Shown here one piece after another: positions 34,275-42,527 of a stretch of 64,000 bases of DNA (its first letter is position 1; each line of letters starts with the position of its first letter). Made by a program: the position numbers and the translations under genes. The DNA is taken from NCBI RefSeq assembly GCF_030695125.1, contig NZ_JAUYTP010000085.1, positions 1 to 64,000 of the forward strand, read 5' to 3'. The DNA is from Allobosea sp. (GTDB taxonomy: Bacteria; Pseudomonadota; Alphaproteobacteria; Rhizobiales; Beijerinckiaceae). Below the pieces are notes generated by a model, which ran no database searches, was not told the DNA's origin, and worked only from the letters and a program-made list of their open reading frames with translations.

Positions 34275-35021
34275 TCACAACGCCCGCAGCGGCGTCACGA
34301 TCAGGCGCCCGTCGGGCGCCGAGGACAGCGCCGCCTCGACCCCGAAGACGGCCGCAACCATGCGCTCGTCGATGACGGCACCCGGTTGGCCGCAGCACAC
34401 GACACGGCCCTGGCGCATCACCATGACCGCGTCGGCAAAGCGCGCCGCGATGTTGAGGTCGTGCAGGATGACGAGCGTGGTCAGCGACCGTGCCCGGGTC
34501 ATGCGCAGGACGATCGCCAGCACGTCGAGTTGGTGGCGGATGTCGAGCGCGCTGATCGGCTCGTCGAGCAGGAGCAGCGCAGGCTCCGACGCCAGCGCCT
34601 GTGCCAGGAAGACGAGCTGGCGCTGGCCGCCGCTGAGCTCGCCGAGATAGCGCGAGGCCAGCGGCATCAGGTCGAGTTCGCCCAGCACCGCCTCGACCGC
34701 GGCGAGATCCTCCGGGCGCACCCGCAGGCCCAGCCGCCCGAGACGCCCAAGCAGCACCGCTTCGAGCACGGTCAGCGCGGCGCGCGCGCCGATGTCCTGC
34801 GGCATGTAGCCGATCCGCTCCGGCCGCATGGGCGAGCCGTCGAAGCTGACCACGCCCTCATGCTTCACCAGCCCGGCGATGGCCTTGACCAGCGAGGACT
34901 TGCCCGAACCGTTGGGGCCGATCACGGCGAGAACCTCGCCGGGATGGGCGGTGAGGTCCACTGCCTCGATCGCCTGCGTGGCGCCGTAGCGGACGCTCAA
35001 TCCTTCGACGGTCAGCTTCAC
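34275..35021 (-). CDS. ABC transporter ATPase, FecE/BtuD type (iron-complex, cobalamin or metal-chelate uptake)
   Basis: A 248-residue nucleotide-binding subunit. Walker A is GPNGSGKSS (35-43), the Q-loop is IGYMPQDIG, the signature is LSGGQRQLVFLAQAL and Walker B is LLLLDEPISALD; the H-loop is ILHDLN. The start is GTG 35021, overlapping the permease stop by four bases. It powers the FecCD-type permease encoded just upstream in the same operon. Sequence alone does not tell iron siderophore, haem, cobalamin or another metal chelate apart. Confidence 0.93.
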   Translation of the reverse strand: MKLTVEGLSVRYGATQAIEAVDLTAHPGEVLAVIGPNGSGKSSLVKAIAGLVKHEGVVSFDGSPMRPERIGYMPQDIGARAALTVLEAVLLGRLGRLGLRVRPEDLAAVEAVLGELDLMPLASRYLGELSGGQRQLVFLAQALASEPALLLLDEPISALDIRHQLDVLAIVLRMTRARSLTTLVILHDLNIAARFADAVMVMRQGRVVCCGQPGAVIDERMVAAVFGVEAALSSAPDGRLIVTPLRAL

Positions 35022-36058
35022 CAGAAGGCCCTCCGGTTGCGCAGGATCAGCCAGACGAAGAAGGGCACGCCGATCAGCGAGGTGACGATGCCGATCGGCA
35101 CGATGGCGCCGGGCAGGACGGTCTTGCTGGCGATCGAGGCGAGCGAGAGCAGCAGCGCGCCATAGAGCGCCGAGGCCGGCAGGAAGCTGCGCTGATCCTC
35201 GCCAACCAGCATCCGCGCGATATGCGGCGCCACCAGCCCGACAAACCCGATCGTCCCGACGAAGGCGACTGCCACCCCTGTCAGCGCCGAGATCAGCACG
35301 AAGGAGCGCAGCCGCAGCTGCCGGACATCGACGCCCAGGCCCCGCGCCCGCTCGTCGCCGAGCTTCAGCGCGGTGAGCCGCCAGACATCGGCGACGAGAA
35401 CGGGGATGCAGGCGACGAGCACCGCCGTGATGATCCAGAGCTTGCTCCAACTCGCCTTCTGCAGCGAGCCGAACAGCCAGAACACGATCTGCTGCAGCGC
35501 CTCGGGCGAGGCGACGAACTGCAAGAGCGCCAGCAGCGCCTGGAACAGGAAGAGCAGCGCGATCCCGGCCAGCACCAGCATCTCGGGCGAGGATTCCCGC
35601 GCCTGGCCGATGCCGTAGACACCCGCGCAGGCGATTGCTGCGAAGAGGAACGCCATCAGCGGGATGCCCCAGGCCTCGGGCACCGGCATGGCGACGCCGA
35701 GCACGATGACGAGCGCCGCCCCGAAGCCGGCCCCGGCCGAGACGCCGAGCGTATAGCTCGACGCCAGCGGGTTGTTCAGGATCGTTTGCATGATGGCGCC
35801 GGACAATCCCAGCGCCGCCCCGACGACGAGCGCCACGAAGGCGATCGGCAGCCGGATCGACCAGACGATGGCATCGACCGTGCGGTCCTGCGCCAGCCCG
35901 AACACCGATTTCGCCACCGCCGCGACCGGCAGGAAGGCCGGCCCCGTCGCGACGTCGAGCACGAGGCTGACGAGGATGGCGACGGAGCCGATGGCGAGCA
36001 CCGCGACGCGGCGCGCGCCCATCGCGGCATAGGTCGCGGTGAGGGAGATCGCGCTCAT
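35018..36058 (-). CDS. ABC transporter permease, FecCD/BtuC family
   Basis: A 346-residue inner-membrane permease with about ten hydrophobic helices. Diagnostic stretches are IRLPIAFVALVVGAALGLSG, the IMQTILNNPLASSYTLGVSA segment near residue 90, and VGFVGLVAPHIARMLVG-like sequence (IGFVGLVAPHIARMLVGED) at the ATPase-coupling helix. The start ATG 36058 overlaps the binding-protein stop (ATGA). A homodimer of this protein would form the channel, as in BtuCD. One permease gene only, so no CD heterodimer. Confidence 0.93.
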   Translation of the reverse strand: MSAISLTATYAAMGARRVAVLAIGSVAILVSLVLDVATGPAFLPVAAVAKSVFGLAQDRTVDAIVWSIRLPIAFVALVVGAALGLSGAIMQTILNNPLASSYTLGVSAGAGFGAALVIVLGVAMPVPEAWGIPLMAFLFAAIACAGVYGIGQARESSPEMLVLAGIALLFLFQALLALLQFVASPEALQQIVFWLFGSLQKASWSKLWIITAVLVACIPVLVADVWRLTALKLGDERARGLGVDVRQLRLRSFVLISALTGVAVAFVGTIGFVGLVAPHIARMLVGEDQRSFLPASALYGALLLSLASIASKTVLPGAIVPIGIVTSLIGVPFFVWLILRNRRAFW

Positions 36059-37170
36059 GGCTTGAGCGGCAGCATCCAGGTGCCGCTGAAGGCGATCGGC
36101 AGGAAGGCCTTGTGATAGGCCCGGAACGATGCGACCGGGTCGACATCCGCGAAGGCCTCCGGATAGAGCCGCTTGGCGATGTATTGCATCGCCACGAAGT
36201 CGTAGAGCGTGCGGGCGAGCCCATGCTCGATGGCGTTGATGTCGCCGGCCTTGATCGCCTTCAGCTCGGCCCAGCCGGCGCGCTGCGCATAGGGCATCAG
36301 GCTGGCGCGGGTCTCCGTTTCCGGGATGTCGTAGCCGGTGCGCACCGCCTTGGGCCGGTTCACCCAGGAGGACGACGCCATCAGGATCAGGTCCGGGTTC
36401 TCGGCGATGACGGCCTCCGCATTGAGCGGTCCCCAGGGCCCGGGGATCTTGCCGGTGGCGATGTTCTCCGCCCCGAGCGTGGTGATGATCTTGCCCCACA
36501 TCGTGTTGTTGTAGGTGTTGCCGATCGTCTCCGCCCCGGCCTGGCCGAGTTCGACATAGACTTTCTTCGTCGGGGCGCCGGCCGCCTTGGCCTTCGCGAC
36601 GCGGGCGAGCACGTCGTTGTACTCGCGCTCGTAGAGGCTCGCGAGACCTTCGGCCCGGGCTTCCGTCCCCATCACCTTGCCGAGTGCGCGCGTCGAGGCG
36701 AGATGGCGCTCGAGCAACTGGGCGTTGTAGTCGATGATGACGACGGGGATGCCGGCGCCCTCGATCTGCTGCATCTGCGTGGCCAGGGACTTGTAGCCCC
36801 ATTCCGACATCAGCAGCACGTCGGGCTTCAGCCCGATGACCTTCTCGGCGCTGAAGGTGTTGTCGTCGCTATGGCCGATATCGGGCATGGCGGCGAGGTT
36901 GGGGATCACCGCCTTGTAGCGGTTGAAGATCACCGGCCGCCAGCCTTCCCAGGGCGCGCGCGAGATGCCGACGACTTTCTGCCAACCTTCGACGCCGGCG
37001 ACCGCGGTGAACTCCTCGAAATTGAAGTTCACCGCGACACGCTTCACCGGCAGATCGACCGTGACCTTGCGGCCGAGCGCGTCGGTGATCTCGGTGGGCG
37101 CGGCGAGCGCCGCAAGCGAGGAGGCCAGCAGCGCCGCGCCGGCCAGGAGGGATTTGAATGAGAAATGCAT
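36055..37170 (-). CDS. Periplasmic metal-chelate binding protein (FecB/BtuF-like)
   Basis: A 371-residue binding protein with a signal peptide (LLAGAALLASSLAALA). It has the helical-backbone fold marks: TDALGRKVTVDLPVKRVAV, the long FNFEEFTAVAGVEGWQKVVG first lobe, LKPDVLLMSEWG and AGIPVVIIDYNAQ. The second lobe has GQAGAETIGNTYNNTMWGKI. It delivers a metal complex to the permease encoded next. No TonB-dependent receptor gene is present in the island, which leaves the ligand open; a PCu(A)C copper chaperone gene lies directly upstream in the same orientation. Confidence 0.88.
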   Translation of the reverse strand: MHFSFKSLLAGAALLASSLAALAAPTEITDALGRKVTVDLPVKRVAVNFNFEEFTAVAGVEGWQKVVGISRAPWEGWRPVIFNRYKAVIPNLAAMPDIGHSDDNTFSAEKVIGLKPDVLLMSEWGYKSLATQMQQIEGAGIPVVIIDYNAQLLERHLASTRALGKVMGTEARAEGLASLYEREYNDVLARVAKAKAAGAPTKKVYVELGQAGAETIGNTYNNTMWGKIITTLGAENIATGKIPGPWGPLNAEAVIAENPDLILMASSSWVNRPKAVRTGYDIPETETRASLMPYAQRAGWAELKAIKAGDINAIEHGLARTLYDFVAMQYIAKRLYPEAFADVDPVASFRAYHKAFLPIAFSGTWMLPLKP

Positions 37171-37216
37171 CTTGGGGTTCCGTTGGATTGAAGGGGTCGT
37201 CGTTGCGGGCGAGGGC

Positions 37217-37690
37217 TCAGTGCTTGTGGGCGGGCTCGCGCGCGCCGACGCCCTGGACGGCGAATTCGACCGCGACCGTGCCGGCCTTCTCGAATTGCAG
37301 CGTCCCCTTGACCGCCTCGCCCTCCTTGAGGGGGCGCTTCAAATCCATGAACATGATGTGATAGCCGCCGGGCTTCAGCTCGGCCTTGGCGCCCGGCTTG
37401 ATCTCGAGCCCGGTATCCAGCGGGCGCATCGTCATGATGCCGTCCTTCACCGCCATCTCGTGGATCTCGATGCGGCCGGCGATGTCGGAGGCGCCGCCGA
37501 TCAGCCGGTCGGGCGCGCTGCCGCTGTTCTGGATCGTCAGATAGCCGCCGGCGACCTTGGCGCCGGCCGGCGTCGCGCGCGTCCAGGGATGGTCGATCTT
37601 GAGCGAGCCGAGCGTGTAGTCATGCGCGAGCGCCACCACGCTGGTGAGCGTCAGCATCGCGGCGGCGAGATAGTGCAGGGGCTTGTTCAT
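37217..37690 (-). CDS. PCu(A)C periplasmic copper chaperone
   Basis: A 157-residue secreted protein with a signal peptide (YLAAAMLTLTSVVALA). The copper site of the PCu(A)C family is present as a His/Met set: IHEMAVKDGIMTM, then about 20 residues later YHIMFM. The chain ends HKH, a further possible metal ligand. These proteins carry Cu(I) to cytochrome oxidase. It is 46 bases upstream of the FecB-like gene in the same direction, so the two probably share a transcript and the ABC system may belong to copper handling. Confidence 0.9.
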   Translation of the reverse strand: MNKPLHYLAAAMLTLTSVVALAHDYTLGSLKIDHPWTRATPAGAKVAGGYLTIQNSGSAPDRLIGGASDIAGRIEIHEMAVKDGIMTMRPLDTGLEIKPGAKAELKPGGYHIMFMDLKRPLKEGEAVKGTLQFEKAGTVAVEFAVQGVGAREPAHKH

Positions 37691-37952
37691 GGCAGGATCC
37701 TCGAGGGGTTGACGACGTCGGGTGGAATCGTGAGCCGGGCGGCCGTCGCGGTCGGATTGCGCGCGGCGACGGACAGAACGGGCTCAGGGCGTGCGGCAGA
37801 GGGATCGCGAGGCGATCAAGGACGAGCGGGCAGACGGAGCGGTCTCGTCAGCAGGGACGCCGGCAAGGTCTTTGCCGGGATCGCAGAGCGAAAGACCCGT
37901 CGCGAGCCTGTCGCCATCGTCGCAAGGAGCGTTGGCGCAGCCCGGCTCTGGT

Positions 37953-38351
37953 TTAGACGAGAGCGGGGGGCGCGCGCGGATTGGCCGGCGAACGGCCGGC
38001 GACATAGCCCTGCGGCGCGTCGAGATGGCGCGCGAAGGCGATGAGATCGACGGGGCGGTGAACGACGGGCACGAAGCTCGCGGCGGGTGTGGCCAGGCCA
38101 CCGCCCGACAGGGCGCAGCCGATCACGCAGCAGCTCGTCCGGTCATGCTGGGCCGTGCCCTGGTCGGACGCCGAGGGCGCCGGCATCTCGCCCGGCGCGC
38201 AGAGTGCCAGGGCCAGCGACCGGTCGAGGCTCATGCTCGCGGCATGGGCCCCCGAGGACAGCCCCGTGAAGACCGCCTGCAGCACGAGCAGATAGGCCGC
38301 GATGATCGCGACCCAACGGCGAGATGCTGCGTTTTTGCGGAATGCGGACAA
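37953..38351 (-). CDS. DUF2946-like small secreted protein
   Basis: A 132-residue hypothetical protein. I choose TTG 38351 because GGGAGA lies upstream with suitable spacing and the product then reads MSAFRKNAASRRWVAIIAAY, a signal peptide ending in SSGAHA. The mature part has a TSCCVIGCALSGG cysteine patch and ends NPRAPPALV, the Arg-Ala-Pro-Pro ending typical of DUF2946 proteins, which are often found with copper genes. The 262 bases between this gene and the PCu(A)C gene hold no gene I can support. It is divergent from the COG0523 GTPase. Function unknown; a metal role is inference. Confidence 0.65.
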   Translation of the reverse strand: MSAFRKNAASRRWVAIIAAYLLVLQAVFTGLSSGAHAASMSLDRSLALALCAPGEMPAPSASDQGTAQHDRTSCCVIGCALSGGGLATPAASFVPVVHRPVDLIAFARHLDAPQGYVAGRSPANPRAPPALV

Positions 38352-38435
38352 GGACGTGTCTCCCGGCTCGCTTCCTAGCACCGGGACGAGGCCTGTCAAA
38401 GGGGGGCGCTGCGGCGGCTTGTCCACCGGGCCCTG

Positions 38436-38465
38436 TTGACAACCAAGTAATGTTATACTGTAACA
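38436..38465 (+). promoter_or_regulatory. Promoter with Zur-like box for the COG0523 gene
   Basis: TTGACA (38436-38441), 17 bases, then TGTAAC (38459-38464) make a good sigma-70 promoter. Over the -10 lies a near-palindrome, TGTTA-TACTG-TAACA (38451-38465), with AAGTAA before it, closely matching the GTTATA/TATAAC-type operators bound by Zur. This would shut the gene off when zinc is plentiful, as is usual for zinc-related COG0523 genes. The patch is strikingly AT-rich against the local background. Confidence 0.75.
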
Positions 38466-38496
38466 AAATGGACTCTCTCCCCTGGGACTGCCCGCC

Positions 38497-39723
38497 ATGA
38501 CCGACGCCCTCTTCATCGACCGCCGCCTGCCCGTGACCGTGCTGTCCGGCTTTCTCGGTGCCGGCAAGACGACGCTGCTGAACCACATCCTCAACAACCG
38601 CGAGGGCAAGCGCGTCGCGGTGATCGTCAACGACATGAGCGAGGTCAACATCGACGCCGACCTCGTGCGCGAGGGTGGGGCGGGCCTGTCGCAGACGCAG
38701 GAGAAGCTCGTCGAGATGAGCAATGGCTGCATCTGCTGCACGCTGCGCGACGATCTGCTCACCGAGGTGCGCCGGCTCGCCGCCGAGAAGCGCTTCGACT
38801 ACCTGCTGATCGAGGGCACCGGCATCGCCGAGCCGCTGCCGATCGCCGCGACCTTCTCCTTCCGCGACGAGAACGACCAGTCGCTCGACGATGTCGCGCG
38901 GCTCGACACCATGGTCACGGTCGTCGATGCGCTCAACCTGCTCGCCGATTACGACAGCCGCGACTTCCTGGCCGATCGCGGCGAGACGGCGGGCGAGGGC
39001 GATGGCCGCACGCTGGTCGATCTCCTGGTCGAGCAGATCGAGTTCGCCGATGTCGTCGTCATCAACAAGATCGGCGAGGCGACGCCCGAACAGCGCGAGA
39101 AGGTGCGCCAGGTCGTGCGCGGATTGAACGGCGATGCGCGCATCGTCGAGGCCGAATTCGGCCGTGTGCCGCTGTCTGCGGTGCTCGACACGAAGCTCTA
39201 CAGCGAGGAGCGCTCGCAGGAACATCCGCTCTGGCACAAGGAGCTTTTCGGCTTCAAGGACCATGTCCCCGAGACCGAGGAATACGGCATCCGCTCCTTC
39301 GTCTACCGGGCGCGCCGCCCTTTCCACCCGCGCAAGCTCTACGATCTGCTGGAGCAGCGCCTGCCCGGCGTGATCCGCGCCAAGGGCCATTTCTGGCTGG
39401 CGACCCGGCCGCGCTGGGTCGGCGAGTACTCGCTGGCCGGTCGCATCACCCGCACCGAGGGCATGGGCAGCTGGTGGGCCGCGGTGCCCAAGGAACGCTG
39501 GCCGCGCTCGGAGGAGTTCGCCTCGCTGATGCGCAAGCACTGGTCGCAGACCTGGGGCGACCGGCGCCAGGAACTGGTCTTCATCGGCACGCAGGCGATG
39601 GACGAGGCGGTCATTCGCGCCCTGCTCGATTCCTGCCTCACCGGCAGCCCGGCGACCGGCATGACGCAGGGCCTGCTCACGCTCGAGGATCCCTTCCCCG
39701 CCTGGGACCGGCAGGCGGCCTGA
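38497..39723 (+). CDS. COG0523 (CobW-like) GTPase, probable zinc metallochaperone
   Basis: A 408-residue G3E-family GTPase. Walker A is GFLGAGKTT (residues 18-26); the metal-binding motif is Cys78-Ile-Cys80-Cys81 ([13 protein letters not shown]); the switch region has [16 protein letters not shown]. The guanine-recognition motif reads Asn190-Lys-Ile-Gly rather than NKxD. The C-terminal CobW domain includes [15 protein letters not shown]. Zur-regulated members pass zinc to client enzymes during starvation, and the box upstream points that way. A role in cobalt insertion (CobW) is less likely, although a cobalamin riboswitch follows downstream; that switch belongs to the next operon. Confidence 0.9.
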   Translation: MTDALFIDRRLPVTVLSGFLGAGKTTLLNHILNNREGKRVAVIVNDMSEVNIDADLVREGGAGLSQTQEKLVEMSNGCICCTLRDDLLTEVRRLAAEKRFDYLLIEGTGIAEPLPIAATFSFRDENDQSLDDVARLDTMVTVVDALNLLADYDSRDFLADRGETAGEGDGRTLVDLLVEQIEFADVVVINKIGEATPEQREKVRQVVRGLNGDARIVEAEFGRVPLSAVLDTKLYSEERSQEHPLWHKELFGFKDHVPETEEYGIRSFVYRARRPFHPRKLYDLLEQRLPGVIRAKGHFWLATRPRWVGEYSLAGRITRTEGMGSWWAAVPKERWPRSEEFASLMRKHWSQTWGDRRQELVFIGTQAMDEAVIRALLDSCLTGSPATGMTQGLLTLEDPFPAWDRQAA

Positions 39724-39819
39724 GACATGCGCGATCTCGGAAAGGCCGGGCGCCGCGCCGCGCCCGCGATGGCCTGCGACATTCTGTCTTGCGGCGCAGC
39801 ATCCGGCATGCTCTTTTCG

Positions 39820-39990
39820 CCGCGTCGGTTCCCGAGAGGGATCAAAAGGGAATCCGGTGCGGGCCCGTCAGGGCGCAAATCCGGAGCTGCCCCCGCAACT
39901 GTCAGCGGCGAGCGACGTTCGATCATGCCACTGGGCTCGCCCGGGAAGGCCGAACGAAGCATCGACCCGCGAGCCAGGAGACCTGCCGAC
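39820..39990 (+). ncRNA. Cobalamin (B12) riboswitch
   Basis: All core blocks of the cobalamin class are readable in order: AAAAGGGAATCCGGTGCGGG (39844-39863), CCCGCAACTGT near 39892, GCCACTGGG (39927-39935), CCGGGAAGG (39941-39949), and the B12 box GAGCCAGGAGACCTGCC (39971-39987). The region fills most of the 408-base gap after the COG0523 gene. Off-state signals lie just downstream: a GC-rich hairpin-forming stretch (about 40009-40025) and a strong AAGGAG ribosome site at 40026-40031. It should reduce expression of the downstream methyltransferase-ABC operon when adenosylcobalamin or a related corrinoid is present. End coordinates are approximate. Confidence 0.96.
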
Positions 39991-40036
39991 GTCGTGAAGC
40001 CAATCAACCGGGCGGGGTGCCCCGGAAGGAGCTCTG

Positions 40037-40153
40037 ATGACGGTCGCTCTCCCGCGCGGGCTTTTCGCGCGTCCGGAACGCAACGGCGCCACAGCACCGA
40101 CCGCTCCCCGCTCGCGGGAGCCCGGTGACGGATGCTGCAGGAAACAACCCTAG
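40037..40153 (+). CDS. Possible 38-residue leader peptide ORF after the riboswitch
   Basis: ATG 40037 has an ideal AAGGAG five bases upstream, better than that of the next gene. The frame runs 38 codons to TAG 40151-40153 and reads MTVALPRGLFARPERNG..., ending GDGCCRKQP. It overlaps the methyltransferase start (40132) in a different frame. This ribosome site sits just where a riboswitch would control access, so translation of the leader could open the methyltransferase start by coupling. It may be only a spurious frame; composition is not informative at this length. Confidence 0.4.
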   Translation: MTVALPRGLFARPERNGATAPTAPRSREPGDGCCRKQP

Positions 40154-40977
40154 ACGCCGGGCAGGACGCGGCCCATTCGAGCTCGAATTTCGGCCTGAAG
40201 GACGAGATCCGGACCTATTGGTCCAAGCGCGCCGAGACCTTCGATCTCTCCTACGGCCACAGGATCCGCTCCACCGGCGAGTTCGACGCCTGGTCGAGAC
40301 TGATCGCGCACCATGCCCCGATCGGCCCCGGCGACCGTGTGCTCGAGCTTGCCTCCGGCACGGGCGAGGTCACGCGCCTGTTGTTAGGCTTCGGCTGCAG
40401 CGTCGATGCCATCGATCTCTGCGAGCCGATGATCGAGCGCGCGAAGACGAAACATCGTGGCTCCGCCGTGCGCTTTCATCTCGGCGATGCCGAGAACACG
40501 ATGATGCCCGACGCCCTCTACGATCTGGTGATCTGCCGCAACCTCGTCTGGACGCTGGTCGATCCGCAGGCCGCCCTGGCGGACTGGCTGCGCGTGCTGA
40601 AGCCCGGCGGCGCGCTGGTCGTCGTCGATGGCGACTGGGTCAACCGCTCGCGGCGGGCGAGGCTGCTGCAACGCCTGTCGGGATGGGTCGACCGGCTGAC
40701 GGCCGCGCCGCATCTCTGGGACGAGGCGGCGCATCGGCGCATCATGCGCGGCGTCTTCTTCCGCAACGGGCTCAAGGCGCCCGCCCTCGCCACCATGGCG
40801 TCGGCTGCCGGCTTCGTCGCCATCCGCACCGGCCCCTTGACCGGAATCAGGCGCCGCCAATTCGCCTCCGCCTCCTGGAGCGAGCGGCTGCGGCTGCTGG
40901 CGACCTATGACGACACCTTCATCCTCTCGGCCCGCAAGCCGACGCTCGCCGCCAACACCCCCGGAGCCTCCCCATGA
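40132..40977 (+). CDS. Class I SAM-dependent methyltransferase, riboswitch-controlled
   Basis: A 281-residue methyltransferase. The SAM-binding loop is VLELASGTGEV (residues 70-80), followed by DLCEPMIERA (acidic loop) and DLVICRNLVWTLVDPQAAL with LKPGGALVVVDG. The N-terminal DEIRTYWSKRAETFDLSYGH stretch resembles small-molecule methyltransferases. ATG 40132 is the first in-frame start after a stop at 40126-40128. The stop overlaps the next gene (ATGA), so it is the first full-length gene of a five-gene operon under the cobalamin riboswitch. Its substrate is unknown; it might modify a metal-binding small molecule handled by the transporter. Confidence 0.88.
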   Translation: MLQETTLDAGQDAAHSSSNFGLKDEIRTYWSKRAETFDLSYGHRIRSTGEFDAWSRLIAHHAPIGPGDRVLELASGTGEVTRLLLGFGCSVDAIDLCEPMIERAKTKHRGSAVRFHLGDAENTMMPDALYDLVICRNLVWTLVDPQAALADWLRVLKPGGALVVVDGDWVNRSRRARLLQRLSGWVDRLTAAPHLWDEAAHRRIMRGVFFRNGLKAPALATMASAAGFVAIRTGPLTGIRRRQFASASWSERLRLLATYDDTFILSARKPTLAANTPGASP

Positions 40978-42527
40978 TGTCCACGCCCCTCGACCGTCGC
41001 GCCCTCCTGTCGGGGGCGCTCGCCGGCGCGGCCGCGCTCGCCGCGCGCCCGACCCTCGCCCAGGCTGCGGGTCCGGCCGAGCTGCGCATCGCCCAGCCCT
41101 GGGAGGTCAAGACCCTCCAGCTCGGCGAATCCGGCTTCACCTTCACCCGCGCCGGCATCACGGAAACACTCGTCGCCTCGCTGCCGGACGGGCGCATCGC
41201 GCCGGGCCTGGCCCAGTCCTGGAGCGTCAGCGACGACGGGCTGCAATGGCGCTTCCGGCTGCGCGACGCCGTGTTCCATGACGGCACGCGGCTCGATGCC
41301 GCGACAGCCAAGGCGTCCTTCGACCGGCTGCTGCCGCAATCGCTCTATCTGAAGCGTGCCGGCATCGCCGCCGTCCATGCAGATGGTCAGGACCTCGTGC
41401 TGAAGCTCGAGAAGCCGTTCGGCCCGCTCCTGTCCTATCTCGTCGACAACTCGGCCGCGCTGCTGGCGCCCGGCGCCTTCGACGGCGAGGGCCGCGTGCG
41501 GGCCATCATCGGCACGGGACCGTTCAAGATCGGCGCGGCCGAGCTGCCCCGCAGCCTGGCGCTGGTCCGGCACGAAGCCTATTGGGGCGAGAAGGCGCGC
41601 GTCGCCGCCGTTCGCTACGACGCGGTCGGCAATGGCGACACCCGCACCAACATCGCCGTCGCCAAGGATGCCGACATCGTCTTCAACCTGGCGGCGCAGG
41701 GCGTCGGCCGCGCGGGATCGGCCGGCATGACGATCGAGCGCGTGATCATTCCCCGCACCCACATCCTGATGCTGAACTGCGCCAAGCCGCAATTCGCGGA
41801 AGCTCCGGTGCGCCGGGCGCTCAGCATGGCACTCGATCGCGAGGGCATCGCGGCGGGCATTATGCGCAACAAGGCGCTGGCGGCGACGCAGTACCTGCCG
41901 CCGACGCTGGCCGAGTGGCACTTCGCCGACCTCGCCCCGCTCCGCCAGGATGTCACGGCCGCCAACGCCCTGCTCGACGCTGCCGGCTGGCCGCGCGGCG
42001 CCGACGGCATCCGCGCCAAGGGTGGCGTGCGCTTTGCCGGCACCGTCCGCACCTTCGCCAACCGGCCTGAGCTGCCGGTGATCGCCACCGCGATGCAGGC
42101 GCAGCTGCGCGCGATCGGCTTCGATCTCGCCATCAGCGTCGGCGAGGCGCAGGCGATCTTTGAGGCGCAGAAGGACGGCTCGCTCGAACTGGGTCTCAGC
42201 TCGCGCAATCTCGTCATCGTGCCCGACCCGATCGGTACCATCGCGCTGGACTATGCCGCCGACAGCATCGCGCCCGGCTCGACGGGCACCACCGGCTGGC
42301 GCCATGATGGGTTGAGGCAGGAGGTGGCGCGCTATCTCGCCGAGGCGGACGACAGGCGCCGCGCCACGGCAAGGCGCGCCATCGCCGGCATCATCCATGA
42401 GGAGCTGCCGATCATCCCCGTGACCTGGTACGACCAGATCGTCGCCGTTCATCCGCGGGTTTCCGGCTTCGTCACGGACCCGCTCGAGCAGCGCTACTTC
42501 CTCGACAGGGTCACGATCGCGTCGTGA
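40974..42527 (+). CDS. ABC substrate-binding protein, peptide/nickel family (SBP_bac_5)
   Basis: A 517-residue periplasmic binding protein of the DppA/OppA/NikA class. A Tat-like signal (PLDRRALLSGALAGAAALAA) starts the chain. The family pattern is clear: ITETLVASLPDGRIAPGLAQ, WRFRLRDAVFHDGTRLDAATAKASFDR split over about residues 84-112, IIGTGPFKIG and RRALSMALDREGIA. NikA-type members bind nickel or cobalt as small chelates, others bind peptides. Given a B12 riboswitch upstream, a cobalt or nickel chelate is a reasonable guess, not shown by sequence. Start and stop both overlap neighbouring genes. Confidence 0.9.
   Translation: MMSTPLDRRALLSGALAGAAALAARPTLAQAAGPAELRIAQPWEVKTLQLGESGFTFTRAGITETLVASLPDGRIAPGLAQSWSVSDDGLQWRFRLRDAVFHDGTRLDAATAKASFDRLLPQSLYLKRAGIAAVHADGQDLVLKLEKPFGPLLSYLVDNSAALLAPGAFDGEGRVRAIIGTGPFKIGAAELPRSLALVRHEAYWGEKARVAAVRYDAVGNGDTRTNIAVAKDADIVFNLAAQGVGRAGSAGMTIERVIIPRTHILMLNCAKPQFAEAPVRRALSMALDREGIAAGIMRNKALAATQYLPPTLAEWHFADLAPLRQDVTAANALLDAAGWPRGADGIRAKGGVRFAGTVRTFANRPELPVIATAMQAQLRAIGFDLAISVGEAQAIFEAQKDGSLELGLSSRNLVIVPDPIGTIALDYAADSIAPGSTGTTGWRHDGLRQEVARYLAEADDRRRATARRAIAGIIHEELPIIPVTWYDQIVAVHPRVSGFVTDPLEQRYFLDRVTIAS

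Noticed and set aside
34275-37170. Calling the FecBCD-type genes a cobalamin importer (btuFCD) because of the nearby riboswitch
   Set aside because: The riboswitch is on the opposite strand beyond the COG0523 gene and cannot control them. Their own neighbours are copper-type genes.
38437-38459. TATACT (38454-38459) as the -10 for TTGACA at 38436
   Set aside because: The spacer would be only 12 bases. TGTAAC, 17 bases away, is the better partner, although TATACT fits the consensus more closely.
39727-40128. A 133-codon plus-strand frame in the gap after the COG0523 gene
   Set aside because: It runs straight through the cobalamin riboswitch core and has no coding character; it merely lacks stops in GC-rich RNA-coding sequence.
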